DNA of 64,000 nucleotides from Streptomyces solicavernae (GTDB lineage: Bacteria; Actinomycetota; Actinomycetes; Streptomycetales; Streptomycetaceae), in NCBI RefSeq assembly GCF_029968095.1, contig NZ_JASCIR010000026.1, forward strand, positions 1 to 64,000, in the 5' to 3' direction. How positions within the stretch are numbered: the stretch's first letter is position 1; each line of letters starts with the position of its first letter. Of this stretch, positions 8,352-17,696 are shown one piece after another. The notes beneath the pieces were generated by a model. That model was not told the DNA's origin, searched no databases, and was given only the letters and a program-made list of their open reading frames with translations. The translations under genes were made by a program, and so were the position numbers.

Positions 8352-9101
8352 CTACGCGGGGGTGTGGCCCGAGTACTCGCGGCTGATGGCGTCCGCGGTG
8401 CGGCGCACCTGCGGCAGCAGGGTGAGGAGTTCCTCGGCGGTGACGACGACGTTCGGCGCGGAGACCGACATGGCGGCGACGACCCTTCCGTCCGCACCGC
8501 GGATGGGGGCCCCGATGCAGTTGATGGACTCCTCGTGGCCACCGAGGTCGGTGGCCCAGCCCTGTTCGCGTACGGCGGCGAGTTCCCTGAGGAAGGCCGC
8601 GGCGTTGGGTATCGAACGGGACGTGTACATGGGGTAGTCGAGCTTCTCGGCGACGGCGCGCCGCTCCGGCTCGGACAGGTCGGCGAGCAGCAGCTTGGCC
8701 ACGGCGGCGACGGTGATCGCGACGGGCTTGCCGATGCGGGAGTACATCCGCACCGGGTAGCGGCTCTCCACCTTGTCGATGTAGAGGACCTCGTTCTCCT
8801 CGTACACGGCGAGGTGGATGGTGTGGCCGATCTGTTCGTTCAGCTCGATCAGGTGCGGGTGGGCGATCTCGCGTACGTCGAGGTTCTCCACCGCTTCCTG
8901 GGCCAGCGCGAAGAGCCGGGCGCCCAGGCGGTAGCGCTGGTCGGACTGGCGGTACACGAGGCCGTGCTCGTGCAGGGTGCGCAGGAGTCGCAGCGCGGTC
9001 GACTTGTGTACGTCGAGCCGCTCGGCGACCTGCCCCAGGTCGGCGGGTCCCTCGGCGAGCAGCGGCAGGATGCTCAGTGCCCGGTCGACGGTCTGGCTCA
9101 T
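8352..9101 (-). CDS. IclR-family transcriptional regulator
   Basis: 249 residues: an N-terminal winged helix (DLGQVAERLDVHKSTALRLLRTL) and a C-terminal IclR effector domain ending with the conserved SVSAP segment. The start overlaps the stop of the kinase gene by ATGA, so the two are translated together. It probably controls this catabolic set; palindromes at 10260-10284 between the kinase and the divergent deaminase are candidate operators. Confidence 0.92.
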   Translation of the reverse strand: MSQTVDRALSILPLLAEGPADLGQVAERLDVHKSTALRLLRTLHEHGLVYRQSDQRYRLGARLFALAQEAVENLDVREIAHPHLIELNEQIGHTIHLAVYEENEVLYIDKVESRYPVRMYSRIGKPVAITVAAVAKLLLADLSEPERRAVAEKLDYPMYTSRSIPNAAAFLRELAAVREQGWATDLGGHEESINCIGAPIRGADGRVVAAMSVSAPNVVVTAEELLTLLPQVRRTADAISREYSGHTPA

Positions 9102-10180
9102 GTGGTCACTACCTCCCCGGCCCAGTGCTCGTTCTTGATCGTGTCCGGGCCAAGGCGCAGTGTCTCCCACGCCTCGGCCGGCAGCGCGGCGAGCCGGTCG
9201 GCCTCGGCGCGGGCGGGCGGTGCGCCCAGGTCGCCGGGGACGAGGAGGGCGGCGGCGGCCATCAGGTGGCCGTGGCGCAGCCGCGCGGAGTCGTCGAGCC
9301 CGCGCAGGGTGGCGGAGAGGAACCCGGCGGCGAAGGCGTCCCCGGCGCCGACGGAGGCGACGACGTCGACCTTCAGGGACGGCTCGTACGTGGCGTCCGT
9401 ACCGCTGAAGACCGTCGCGCCGTCGGCGCCCTGCTTGACGACGAGGGTGTGCGGCTCGGTGAGCGCGGCCCGGATCGCGGCGGGCCCGCCGGTGATGCCC
9501 CAGGCGGCCTCGGCCTCGTCCTCGCCGACGAACACGAGGTCGCTGCCGCGCGCCAGGTCGAGCAGGACGGGGCCGGCCTGCGCGGGGTCGTCCCACAGGT
9601 GGACGCGGTAGTTGACGTCGAAGGAGACGAGGGGCCGGCCGGGGCGGGGCGCTGTCAGCTCGCGCATCAGGGCGAGGCAGTCGGCGGAGAGGGCGGCGGT
9701 GATGCCGGATACGTGCAGGATGCCGCCGTCGGCCAGGGAGTCCGGATCGATGTTTCCGGGGGCCATGGCGGAGGCGGCGGAGCCGGCGCGGTAGTAGGCG
9801 ACCTCGGCGGTCTCGGAGGCCTCGCCGTCAACCTGTGTGGCCCGCTCCCCCGCCGTACGGAAGTAGATCCCCGTAGGCCGGGACGGGTCCCGCTCGACCG
9901 ACGAGACGTCGACCCCGCACGCGCCGATCGCGGAGATCAGGTGCTCGCCGAACCCGTCGGCGCCCACCCGGCTGACCCATCGGGCGCTGTGCCCGGCCAG
10001 GGCCAGCGTGCAGGCGACGTTGGACTCGGCGCCGCCGATGCCGCGCTCGAATGAGGGCACGTCGGCGAGGCGTCCGGGTCGGGAGGGCCGGAACGTGACC
10101 ATGGACTCACCGAGGCAGACGACGTCGGTACCGACGTGGTCCGCCCCCTGGAGGGGTCCTGACGCGTTCACGGTGGGCAC
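9098..10180 (-). CDS. PfkB-family sugar kinase, 2-keto-3-deoxygluconate kinase-like
   Basis: 360 residues. PfkB motif 1 is GGAESNVACTLALAG and motif 2 carries the catalytic base in VASVGAGDAFAAGF. VCLGESMVTF at the start and the YFRTAGERAT region are typical of KdgK. Translation begins at a GTG (10180) with GAAGGAG 7 nt upstream. Together with GntP and IclR this suggests phosphorylation of a sugar acid such as 2-keto-3-deoxygluconate. The exact substrate is inferred. Confidence 0.85.
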   Translation of the reverse strand: MPTVNASGPLQGADHVGTDVVCLGESMVTFRPSRPGRLADVPSFERGIGGAESNVACTLALAGHSARWVSRVGADGFGEHLISAIGACGVDVSSVERDPSRPTGIYFRTAGERATQVDGEASETAEVAYYRAGSAASAMAPGNIDPDSLADGGILHVSGITAALSADCLALMRELTAPRPGRPLVSFDVNYRVHLWDDPAQAGPVLLDLARGSDLVFVGEDEAEAAWGITGGPAAIRAALTEPHTLVVKQGADGATVFSGTDATYEPSLKVDVVASVGAGDAFAAGFLSATLRGLDDSARLRHGHLMAAAALLVPGDLGAPPARAEADRLAALPAEAWETLRLGPDTIKNEHWAGEVVTT

Positions 10181-10259
10181 GCTCGATCTCCTTCGCCGCT
10201 GGGCCGGGCGTCATTGACCCGGTATTGGCTCGGATGTTAGACAGCAGTAAGCGAAATGC

Positions 10260-10284
10260 GCAATGGCCATTGCAGAGAATGCAA
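10260..10284. promoter_or_regulatory. Overlapping palindromes, candidate IclR operator
   Basis: GCAATGGCCATTGC (10260-10273) is a perfect 14-bp palindrome. TTGCA-N5-TGCAA (10270-10284) overlaps its right half. They lie in the 150-bp divergent region between the kinase operon and the deaminase gene, where the IclR regulator encoded nearby would act. Confidence 0.55.
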
Positions 10285-10330
10285 CGGACTGCAGATGAGC
10301 CGGCGCGGATAGCCCTGAGGAGGCCCCCTA

Positions 10331-11629
10331 ATGGCAGCCGACAACGCGGTCGGACAGCGCACGTCACGGACCCAACTCGCCGATGAGCGGGTCGACTTCC
10401 GCTTCAAGGGCCTGCCCCCGGACGCCGAGGGCCTGACCGTCGGCGAGCTCGCCGCGCAGCGCCGCAACCTCTTCACGGACGGCTTCACCACGCCCGTGCT
10501 CGCCCTCTCCGCCGAGCGCGTCGAGCACAACCTGGCCCTGATGGAGACGTACTCCACCCGCCACGGCCTGGCCTTCGCCCCGCACGGCAAGACCTCCATG
10601 GCCCCCGAGCTCTTCGCCCGCCAGGAGGAGCACGGCGCCTGGGGGATCACGCTCGCCGTCCCGCACCAGGTCCGGGTGGCCCGCGCGCACGGCACCCGCC
10701 GCGTCTTCCTCGCCAACGAGCTGGTCGACGCGGCCGCCCTGCGCTGGCTGGCCGGCGAGTTGGACGCGGACCCCGACTTCCGCTTCATCTGCTACGTGGA
10801 CTCCGTGCGCGGCGTCGAGCTGATGGACGCGGCCCTGCGCGCGGCCGGCGCCTCGCGCCCCGTCGAGGTCGTGGTGGAGCTGGGCGCGGGCGACGCGGCC
10901 CGTACCGGTGTCCGTACGGAGGCCGAGTGCGCGGCGGTCGCGGACGCGGTGGCGGGGGTGCCGACGCTGCGCCTGGCCGGTGTCGCCGGGTACGAGGGCG
11001 AGGTCCCGCAGGCCGACCCCGAGCGGGTGCACGCCTGGCTGCGCCGCCTGGTCGCGCTCGCCGTGGACTTCGACAAGGCCGGCCGCTTCGCCGGGCTCGA
11101 CGAGATCGTGGTCAGCGCGGGCGGCAGCGCGTGGTTCGACGCGGTGGCGGACGTCTTCGCCGAGATCCCCGAGCTGTCCGCCCCGGTCCTGAAGCTGCTG
11201 CGCTCCGGCGCTTACGTCTCCCACGACGACGGCCACTACCGGCACCTCACCCCGTTCAACCGGGTCCCGGACGAGGGCGCCCTGCAGCCCGCGTTCCGGC
11301 TCTGGGCCCAGGTGGTGTCGCGCCCCAACCCCGGGCAGGCGTTCGTCAACGCGGGGAAGCGGGACGCGGCGTACGACCTGGACCTGCCCGAGGCGCAGGT
11401 GGTGCGGGACGCGCGCACGGGCGAGGTCCGTGAGGCGGCCGGGGTCACGGTCACCGGGCTCTCCGACCAGCACGGCTGGGTCCGCACGGCCGACGGGGCG
11501 GAACTGGAGGTGGGCGACTGGGTCGGCCTGGGCCTGTCCCACCCCTGCACGTCCTTCGACAAGTGGCAGCTGATCCCGCTGGTCGCGGCCGACGGCACGG
11601 TCACGGACTACATCCGCACGTATTTCTGA
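10331..11629 (+). CDS. PLP-dependent amino-acid deaminase / D-threonine aldolase-like protein
   Basis: 432 residues in the alanine racemase N-terminal-fold family that includes D-serine dehydratase (Dsd1) and D-threonine aldolase. The PLP lysine is in FAPHGKTSMAPEL; the C-terminal domain has the metal-site residues in LSDQHGWV and LSHPCTSFDKW. GAGGAGG lies before the ATG. It is followed by the D-aminoacylase gene, which would release free D-amino acids, and faces ridA's operon. I infer D-amino-acid breakdown through an imine. Confidence 0.85.
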   Translation: MAADNAVGQRTSRTQLADERVDFRFKGLPPDAEGLTVGELAAQRRNLFTDGFTTPVLALSAERVEHNLALMETYSTRHGLAFAPHGKTSMAPELFARQEEHGAWGITLAVPHQVRVARAHGTRRVFLANELVDAAALRWLAGELDADPDFRFICYVDSVRGVELMDAALRAAGASRPVEVVVELGAGDAARTGVRTEAECAAVADAVAGVPTLRLAGVAGYEGEVPQADPERVHAWLRRLVALAVDFDKAGRFAGLDEIVVSAGGSAWFDAVADVFAEIPELSAPVLKLLRSGAYVSHDDGHYRHLTPFNRVPDEGALQPAFRLWAQVVSRPNPGQAFVNAGKRDAAYDLDLPEAQVVRDARTGEVREAAGVTVTGLSDQHGWVRTADGAELEVGDWVGLGLSHPCTSFDKWQLIPLVAADGTVTDYIRTYF

Positions 11630-11760
11630 GCCCCACCCCGCGTCTTTCTGAGCCCCACCCCGCGTCCCGTCGTCGTTCGGCCGCAGCGCCGTCGTGGAAG
11701 CGCCGCAGGCTTTCGGGAAGGGGCGGGGCGGGGAGAAAAGAACCAAGAGAGGCACCCCCC
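11630..11760. repeat. Short direct repeat in the deaminase-deacylase gap
   Basis: The sequence CTGAGCCCCACCCCGCGT occurs twice in tandem starting at the stop codon of the deaminase gene (about 11627 and 11650). No gene in the gap; GAGAGG before 11761 is the ribosome site of the next gene. Confidence 0.6.
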
Positions 11761-13404
11761 ATGGACCTGGTCATCCGCGACGCCCGCGTCATCGACGGCA
11801 CCGGCGACGCCTCGTACCGCGCAGACGTCGCCCTCGACAACGGCCGGATCGCCGAGATCCACCGCGAAGGAGACGGCCCGCGCCCGACCGGCGCGCAGGA
11901 GGTCGACGCCGACGGCCTCGCCCTCTCCCCGGGCTTCATCGACATGCACGCCCACAGCGACCTCGCCCTCCTCCGCGACCCGGACCACAGCGCGAAGGCC
12001 GCCCAGGGCGTGACCCTGGAAGTCATCGGCCAGGACGGCCTCTCCTACGCGCCCGTCGACGACCGCACCCTCACCCAGGTCCGCCAGGCCATCACCGGCT
12101 GGAACGGCGGTGCGCCCGGAGACACGTCCGTCGACTTCTCCTGGCGCACCGTCGGCGGCTACCTCGACGCCCTCGACAGCGCCCACGGCGGCGAGGGCAT
12201 CGCGGTGAACGCCGCGTACCTGATCCCGCAGGGCACGGTCCGGATGTACGCGGTGGGCTGGGACGACCGCCCGGCCACGGACGCCGAGCTGGAGCGGATG
12301 CGGCAGCTGGTCGCGGAGGGCATGCAGCAGGGCGCCGTCGGCATGTCCTCGGGCCTGACGTACACGCCCGGCATGTACGCCAAGGACTCCGAACTGGCCG
12401 AACTGTGCCGGGTCGTGGCGGCCTACGACGGCTACTACTGCCCCCACCACCGCTCGTACGGGGCGGGCGCCCTGGACGCGTACCGGGAAATGATGGACCT
12501 GACCCGGGACGCGGACTGCGCGCTGCACCTCGCGCACGCCACGATGAACTTCGGCGTCAACAAGGGCAAGGCCCCGGACCTGCTGGCGCTCATCGACGAC
12601 GCCCTCGCCGGCGGCGCCGACATCAGCCTCGACACGTACCCGTACACCCCCGGCTGCACCACGCTCGTCGCGATGCTGCCGAGCTGGGCGAGCGAGGGCG
12701 GGCCCGATGCGATCCTGGCCCGCCTCAAGGACGACGAGACCGCCGAGAAGATCCGCCACCACATGGAGGAGATCGGCGCCGACGGCTGCCACGGCGTACC
12801 CATCGAGTGGGACACCATCGAGATCTCCGGTGTCTCGGACCCCGGACTCGCGTCCTGCGTCGGCAAGACGATCGCCGAGTCCGCCGCCCAGCGCGGCGAG
12901 GCCCCGTGGATCACCGCCCGGCGCCTGCTGATCAACGACAACCTCGGCTCGACGATCCTCCAGCACGTCGGCCACGAGGAGAACGTGCAGGCGATCATGC
13001 AGCACCGCGTGCACACCGGCGGCTCGGACGGCATCCTGCAGGGCTTCAAGCCGCACCCGCGCGCGTACGGCACGTTTCCGCAGTACCTCGGCCGGTACGC
13101 GCGGGACCTCGGCGTGCTGGGCCTGGAGGAGACCGTCGCCCACCTCACCTCCCGCCCTGCGGCCCGCCTGCGTCTGCCCGACCGCGGCCTCGTCCGCGAG
13201 GGCTACCGGGCCGACCTGGTCCTCTTCGACCCGGACACGGTCGCCGCGGGCTCCACCTTCGCGGCCCCGCGCACGCTGCCGGTGGGCATTCCGCATGTGC
13301 TGATCGACGGCAGGTTCGTCATGCAGGACGGCAAGCGGACGGACACGCTGGCGGGCCGCACGGTACGCAACCCCAGCCCGTCCGGGGGCACCTCCCGGCG
13401 GTAG
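11761..13404 (+). CDS. N-acyl-D-amino-acid deacylase (D-aminoacylase)
   Basis: 547 residues of the amidohydrolase superfamily. The metal-binding HxH is in FIDMHAHSDLALL. The DVT/MSSGLTYTPGMYA region, the LAHAT histidine, the HTGGSDG aspartate and the LRDRG/REGYRADLVLFDP C-terminal beta-sandwich all match D-aminoacylases. It removes acyl groups from N-acyl-D-amino acids in the cytosol. Transcribed after the PLP deaminase. Confidence 0.92.
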   Translation: MDLVIRDARVIDGTGDASYRADVALDNGRIAEIHREGDGPRPTGAQEVDADGLALSPGFIDMHAHSDLALLRDPDHSAKAAQGVTLEVIGQDGLSYAPVDDRTLTQVRQAITGWNGGAPGDTSVDFSWRTVGGYLDALDSAHGGEGIAVNAAYLIPQGTVRMYAVGWDDRPATDAELERMRQLVAEGMQQGAVGMSSGLTYTPGMYAKDSELAELCRVVAAYDGYYCPHHRSYGAGALDAYREMMDLTRDADCALHLAHATMNFGVNKGKAPDLLALIDDALAGGADISLDTYPYTPGCTTLVAMLPSWASEGGPDAILARLKDDETAEKIRHHMEEIGADGCHGVPIEWDTIEISGVSDPGLASCVGKTIAESAAQRGEAPWITARRLLINDNLGSTILQHVGHEENVQAIMQHRVHTGGSDGILQGFKPHPRAYGTFPQYLGRYARDLGVLGLEETVAHLTSRPAARLRLPDRGLVREGYRADLVLFDPDTVAAGSTFAAPRTLPVGIPHVLIDGRFVMQDGKRTDTLAGRTVRNPSPSGGTSRR

Positions 13405-13619
13405 CCGGGGAGGGCGGGGTGGGGCGGGGTGGGGTAAATCACTCACCTCGCCCCAGACCGCGGTTCCCAGGCCCACAACCTCCCGGACCACCAATCCCCC
13501 TGCGCCCCGCCCCGACAGCCATGCGATGGAAGGGCACCGTTCCCGACACCGCCCGCAGGGCGCCCCACGTGGCCGTAAACACCAGGCGCCGCCCCGAACC
13601 CCCCTCGTAAAGTTGCCGC

Positions 13620-14831
13620 ATGCAGCTGATCCAGTCGACGAAGCTCTCCAACGTCTGCTACGAGATCCGGGGCCCGGTTCTCGAAGAGGCGATGCGGCTC
13701 GAAGCAGCAGGCCACCGCATCCTCAAGCTCAACACCGGCAACCCCGCGGCCTTCGGCTTCGAGGCACCCCCGGAGATCCTTGAGGACGTCCTGCGCAACG
13801 TCGGCTCGGCACACGGCTACGGCGACGCGAAGGGCCTGCTAGCCGCCCGCCGCGCGGTCGTCATGCACTACCAGACCCTCGGCGTCGAGTCGGACGTCGA
13901 GCACGTCTACATCGGCAACGGCGTCTCCGAGCTGATCGTGATGGCCATGCAGGCCCTGCTCGACGACGGCGACGAGGTCCTCGTACCGGCCCCGGACTAT
14001 CCGCTGTGGACCGCCGCCGTCTCCCTCTCCGGCGGCACCGCCGTGCACTACCGCTGCGACGAGCAGTCCGACTGGATGCCCGATCTCGCCGACGTGGAGC
14101 GGAAGGTCACCGACCGCACCAAGGCGATCGTGATCATCAACCCGAACAACCCGACGGGCGCCGTCTACAGCGACGACGTGCTGCGCGGCCTCACCGACAT
14201 CGCCCGCCGCCACAACCTCCTGGTCTGCTCGGACGAGATCTACGACAAGATCCTGTACGACGGCGCCACCCACACCCCGACCGCCGCCCTCGCCCCCGAC
14301 CTGCTCACCCTCACCTTCAACGGCATGTCGAAGGCGTACCGCGTGGCCGGTTACCGCACCGGCTGGATGGTGATCTCGGGGCCGCGGGCGCACGCCGAGT
14401 CGTACATCGAGGGTCTGACGATCCTGGCCAACATGCGGCTCTGCGCCAACATGCCCGCACAGCACGGAGTGGTGGCCGCGCTCAGCGGACGGCAGACGAT
14501 CGACGACCTCGTACTGCCGGGCGGCCGCCTCCTCGAACAGCGCGACACCGCGTACGAACTGCTCACCCAGATCCCGGGCGTGACCTGCGTGAAGCCGAAG
14601 GGCGCGCTGTATCTGTTCCCGCGTCTGGACCCGAAGGTGTTCAAGGTCAAGGACGATCGGCAGATGGTGCTCGACCTGCTGCGCGCCGAGAAGATCATGG
14701 TTGTGCACGGCACCGGCTTCAACTGGCCCGAGCCCGATCACTTCCGCGTCGTGACCCTGCCGCAGGCCTCCGACCTCGCGGACGCGGTGACCCGGATCGG
14801 CCGCTTCCTGGACGGCTACGGGCAGCACTGA
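13620..14831 (+). CDS. Class I aminotransferase, AlaA-type alanine transaminase
   Basis: 403 residues, fold-type I PLP enzyme. The PLP lysine is in FNGMSKAYRVAGYRTGW; NPNNPTGAVY and SDEIYDKI are the asparagine and aspartate cofactor motifs; the carboxylate-binding Arg is in DHFRVVTLP. The start KLSNVCYEIRGPVLEEA is characteristic of AlaA/YfbQ. It probably interconverts pyruvate and glutamate with alanine and 2-oxoglutarate. Single gene. Confidence 0.92.
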   Translation: MQLIQSTKLSNVCYEIRGPVLEEAMRLEAAGHRILKLNTGNPAAFGFEAPPEILEDVLRNVGSAHGYGDAKGLLAARRAVVMHYQTLGVESDVEHVYIGNGVSELIVMAMQALLDDGDEVLVPAPDYPLWTAAVSLSGGTAVHYRCDEQSDWMPDLADVERKVTDRTKAIVIINPNNPTGAVYSDDVLRGLTDIARRHNLLVCSDEIYDKILYDGATHTPTAALAPDLLTLTFNGMSKAYRVAGYRTGWMVISGPRAHAESYIEGLTILANMRLCANMPAQHGVVAALSGRQTIDDLVLPGGRLLEQRDTAYELLTQIPGVTCVKPKGALYLFPRLDPKVFKVKDDRQMVLDLLRAEKIMVVHGTGFNWPEPDHFRVVTLPQASDLADAVTRIGRFLDGYGQH

Positions 14832-14895
14832 CCTGCCTCTGGCCTGCCTCTGGCCTGCCTCTGGCCTGCCTCTGACCTGCCTCTGACCTGCCTCT
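14830..14895. repeat. 11-bp tandem repeat x6 after the aminotransferase
   Basis: Six head-to-tail units of GGCCTGCCTCT or GACCTGCCTCT, beginning in the stop codon of the gene. The units differ only at the second base. Confidence 0.95.
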
Positions 14896-14913
14896 TCGGC
14901 ACTCCAGTCAACT

Positions 14914-14936
14914 TTAGATTGAATCTAAGCTAGGAT
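14914..14936 (+). promoter_or_regulatory. Palindromic operator and -10 element
   Basis: TTAGATT-G-AATCTAA (14914-14928) is a perfect 7-bp inverted repeat, directly followed by TAGGAT (14931-14936), a good -10 hexamer. It lies 38 bp before the small gene at 14966. The regulator is unknown; MarR-type proteins bind sites of this shape. Confidence 0.6.
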
Positions 14937-14965
14937 GGCTTCCTGAAACGTCAGGAGGCCGTCCC

Positions 14966-15403
14966 ATGTACGAACCGATCCGCAGCAAGTCGGTCCACAC
15001 GATGGCCGGCCGAGGACAGGCCACGGGAGCGGACTTCCCGCACCGCTCCCGCGAGGAGGAGCTGGACATCCAGCTCGCCGGGCATCTCGCGGCCCTGCTC
15101 GCCGTCACGGACGAGCTGCGCGCAGTGGCCCCCGCCACGGAACTGGCCGACGCGGCCGAGCAGTTGGCGCGGCAGATCGCCCGGCTGCGCGGCGGCGAGC
15201 CGCCCGCGCGGTCCGCGGTGGCCGCGGCGATCCACGAGCCGTACGTCGCCGGTCTGCACCGGCGCGCGCACGCCCTCGCGGGCCGCGCCCTGGTGGTCGC
15301 CGCCTCCCGCGCCGACACCGCGGTGGCGATCCTCGCCGCGGAACGCATGGACGCGCACACGGCAGCTCTGCGGGACCGGGAACCCGCGGGCGCCACCCAC
15401 TGA
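14966..15403 (+). CDS. Small helical protein of unknown function
   Basis: 145 residues, Ala-rich and predicted all-helical, without membrane segments or recognisable catalytic residues. A strong ribosome site (AGGAGG) precedes the ATG, and an operator-like palindrome overlaps its promoter, so it seems regulated. Function not recognised. Confidence 0.6.
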   Translation: MYEPIRSKSVHTMAGRGQATGADFPHRSREEELDIQLAGHLAALLAVTDELRAVAPATELADAAEQLARQIARLRGGEPPARSAVAAAIHEPYVAGLHRRAHALAGRALVVAASRADTAVAILAAERMDAHTAALRDREPAGATH

Positions 15404-15633
15404 CGGCCCCGGCACGCGAGCCGGGGAGGCTTGCGTGCCGGGCGCCACGGCCCCGCAGGGGCGACAGCCCCAGGGGCGCGGGGCTGTGGCATTTGCGGCT
15501 CCGCCGCGGGGCGCGCTCAGCCACGAGCGCGACAGCCACGACGAAAGCCGCAGTCGCATCTGCGTGGTGCATGAGCAGATGCGACTGCGGCTTTTCGTGG
15601 GTTGCTCGCGCAGTTCCCCGCGCCCCTAAAGGA
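15404..15633. terminator. Hairpin at 15541-15598 inside a common Streptomyces intergenic repeat
   Basis: Arms of about 22 bp (15542-15563 and 15575-15597, GAAAGCCGCAGTCGCATCTGC and its complement) form a strong bidirectional terminator between convergent genes. It is bracketed by the inverted motif AGGGGCGCGGGG / CCCCGCGCCCCT, a dispersed intergenic element of Streptomyces genomes. No gene in the stretch. Confidence 0.85.
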
Positions 15634-17466
15634 TCACCCCAAGCGCTGCACGAGGGCCCGGTACTCGTCCCACAGCTCCTTCGGCGTGTGATCGCCGAAC
15701 GTGTTCAGGTGCTCCGGCACCAGCGCCGCCTCCTCGCGCCAGACCTCCTTGTCGACCGTGAGCAGGAACTCCAGGTCGGCGTCGGCCAGTTCGAGGCCCT
15801 CGGTGTCCAGCGAGTCCGCCGTGGGCAGTACGCCGATGGGGGTCTCCACGCCCTCCGCGCGGCCGTCGAGCCGGTCCACGATCCACTTCAGGACACGGGA
15901 GTTCTCCCCGAAGCCCGGCCACACGAACTTGCCCGCCTCGTTCTTGCGGAACCAGTTCACGTAGTAGATCTTCGGCAGCTTCGACTGGTCCTTGCCCTTG
16001 GCGACGTCGACCCAGTGGCCCATGTAGTCGCCCATGTTGTAGCCGCAGAACGGCAGCATCGCGAAGGGGTCGCGGCGCAGCTCGCCGACCTTGCCCTCGG
16101 CGGCGGCGGTCTTCTCGGAGGCGACGTTCGCGCCCAGGAAGACGCCGTGGTTCCAGTCGAAGGACTCGGTCACCAGCGGTACGGCGGAGGCACGACGCCC
16201 GCCGAAGAGGATCGCCGAGATCGGCACGCCCTTGGGGTCCTCCCACTCGGGCGCGATGATCGGGCACTGCGAGGCGGGGGTGGTGAAGCGGGCGTTCGGG
16301 TGCGCGGCCGGGACGCCTGAGTCCGGCGTCCAGTCGTTGCCCTTCCAGTCCGTCAGGTGGGCCGGAGTCTCCTCCGTCATGCCTTCCCACCACACGTCGC
16401 CGTCGTCCGTGAGTGCCACGTTGGTGAAGACCGAGTTGCCCCACAGGGTCTTCATCGCGTTGGCGTTGGTGTGCTCACCGGTGCCGGGCGCGACGCCGAA
16501 GAAGCCGGCCTCCGGGTTGATCGCGTACAGGCGGCCGTCCTCGCCGAAGCGCATCCAGGCGATGTCGTCGCCGATGGTCTCGACGGTCCAGCCGGAGATC
16601 GTGGGCTCCAGCATCGCGAGGTTGGTCTTGCCGCAGGCCGACGGGAACGCGGCCGCGACGTACTTCGACTCGCCCTGCGGGGGCGTCAGCTTGAGGATCA
16701 GCATGTGCTCGGCCAGCCAGCCCTCGTCGCGCGCCATGACGGAGGCGATGCGCAGGGCGTAGCACTTCTTGCCGAGCAGGGCGTTGCCGCCGTAGCCGGA
16801 GCCGTACGACCAGATCTCGCGGGACTCCGGGAAGTGCGAGATGTACTTGGTGGGGTTGCACGGCCACGGGACGTCCGCCTCGCCCTCCTCCAGGGGGGCG
16901 CCGAGGGTGTGCACGGCCTTCACGAAGAAGCCGTCCTCGCCGAGCTCGTCCAGGACGGGCCGGCCCATCCGGGTCATCGTGCGCATCGACACCGCGACGT
17001 ACGCCGAATCGGTGATCTCCACGCCGATCGCGGAGAGCGGGGAGCCGAGCGGACCCATGCAGAACGGCACCACGTACATGGTGCGGCCGCGCATCGAGCC
17101 CCGGAAGACGCCGCCGTTGCCCTCCTTGCCCTGGAAGACCTCGCGCATCTCGGCGGGGTCCTTCCAGTGGTTGGTCGGGCCGGCGTCCTCCTCCTTCGCG
17201 GAGCAGATGAACGTACGGTCCTCGACGCGCGCGACGTCCGTCGGGTCGGAGGCCGCGTAGTACGAGTTGGGGCGTTTGACCGGGTCGAGCTTCTTGAAGG
17301 TGCCCTTGGCGACGAGTTCCTCGGCCAGGCGCTCGTACTCGGCCTCCGAGCCGTCGCACCAGACGACCTGGTCCGGCTGCGTGAGCTCGGCGATCTCGTC
17401 GACCCACGAGATCAGTTCCCGGTGGTTGGTCGGGAGGGTGCTGGGAGCCGCGTTGTCGCGCGCCAC
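15634..17466 (-). CDS. pckG: Phosphoenolpyruvate carboxykinase (GTP)
   Basis: 610 residues, normal for the GTP-dependent enzyme. The P-loop with the active cysteine is AAFPSACGKTNLAML; GDDIAWM is kinase motif 2; SYGSGYGGNALLGKKCYALR is the substrate region. It converts oxaloacetate and GTP to PEP, opening gluconeogenesis. Start is the GTG at 17466 with AAGGAGCG upstream; the frame upstream of it lacks conservation. Single gene, convergent with the small protein at 14966. Confidence 0.96.
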   Translation of the reverse strand: MARDNAAPSTLPTNHRELISWVDEIAELTQPDQVVWCDGSEAEYERLAEELVAKGTFKKLDPVKRPNSYYAASDPTDVARVEDRTFICSAKEEDAGPTNHWKDPAEMREVFQGKEGNGGVFRGSMRGRTMYVVPFCMGPLGSPLSAIGVEITDSAYVAVSMRTMTRMGRPVLDELGEDGFFVKAVHTLGAPLEEGEADVPWPCNPTKYISHFPESREIWSYGSGYGGNALLGKKCYALRIASVMARDEGWLAEHMLILKLTPPQGESKYVAAAFPSACGKTNLAMLEPTISGWTVETIGDDIAWMRFGEDGRLYAINPEAGFFGVAPGTGEHTNANAMKTLWGNSVFTNVALTDDGDVWWEGMTEETPAHLTDWKGNDWTPDSGVPAAHPNARFTTPASQCPIIAPEWEDPKGVPISAILFGGRRASAVPLVTESFDWNHGVFLGANVASEKTAAAEGKVGELRRDPFAMLPFCGYNMGDYMGHWVDVAKGKDQSKLPKIYYVNWFRKNEAGKFVWPGFGENSRVLKWIVDRLDGRAEGVETPIGVLPTADSLDTEGLELADADLEFLLTVDKEVWREEAALVPEHLNTFGDHTPKELWDEYRALVQRLG

Positions 17467-17677
17467 GATCGCTCCTTGATGAGGGGGCTTATGACTGGTG
17501 TGTTCATGTATGCCCCGTGGGGGCTGCGACCCGGATGCGTCATGGCTGCTCATCCGGTGCCGACCGCACTCATTTGATCATCCGACCCGAGTGCCCATAT
17601 GTCCAGAGGGTCGCACACGTGAGCAGGCGTGAGCATCACCACTCCCCCACCGGCCCGTGACCGCTCTGATACGCAAC

Positions 17678-17691
17678 CTACGGGCGCGTAG
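17678..17691. promoter_or_regulatory. TetR-type operator abutting the hemolysin III gene
   Basis: CTACG-GGCG-CGTAG is a perfect palindrome 5 bp before the ATG at 17697. A TetR gene is the second gene of the same operon, so self-repression of the pair is likely. The closeness to the start suggests a very short leader. Confidence 0.65.
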
Positions 17692-17696
17692 CTACC

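Noticed and set aside
11694..13610. Long plus-strand frame over the D-aminoacylase
   Set aside because: Out-of-frame reading of a clear amidohydrolase gene, Arg/Pro-rich and without motifs.
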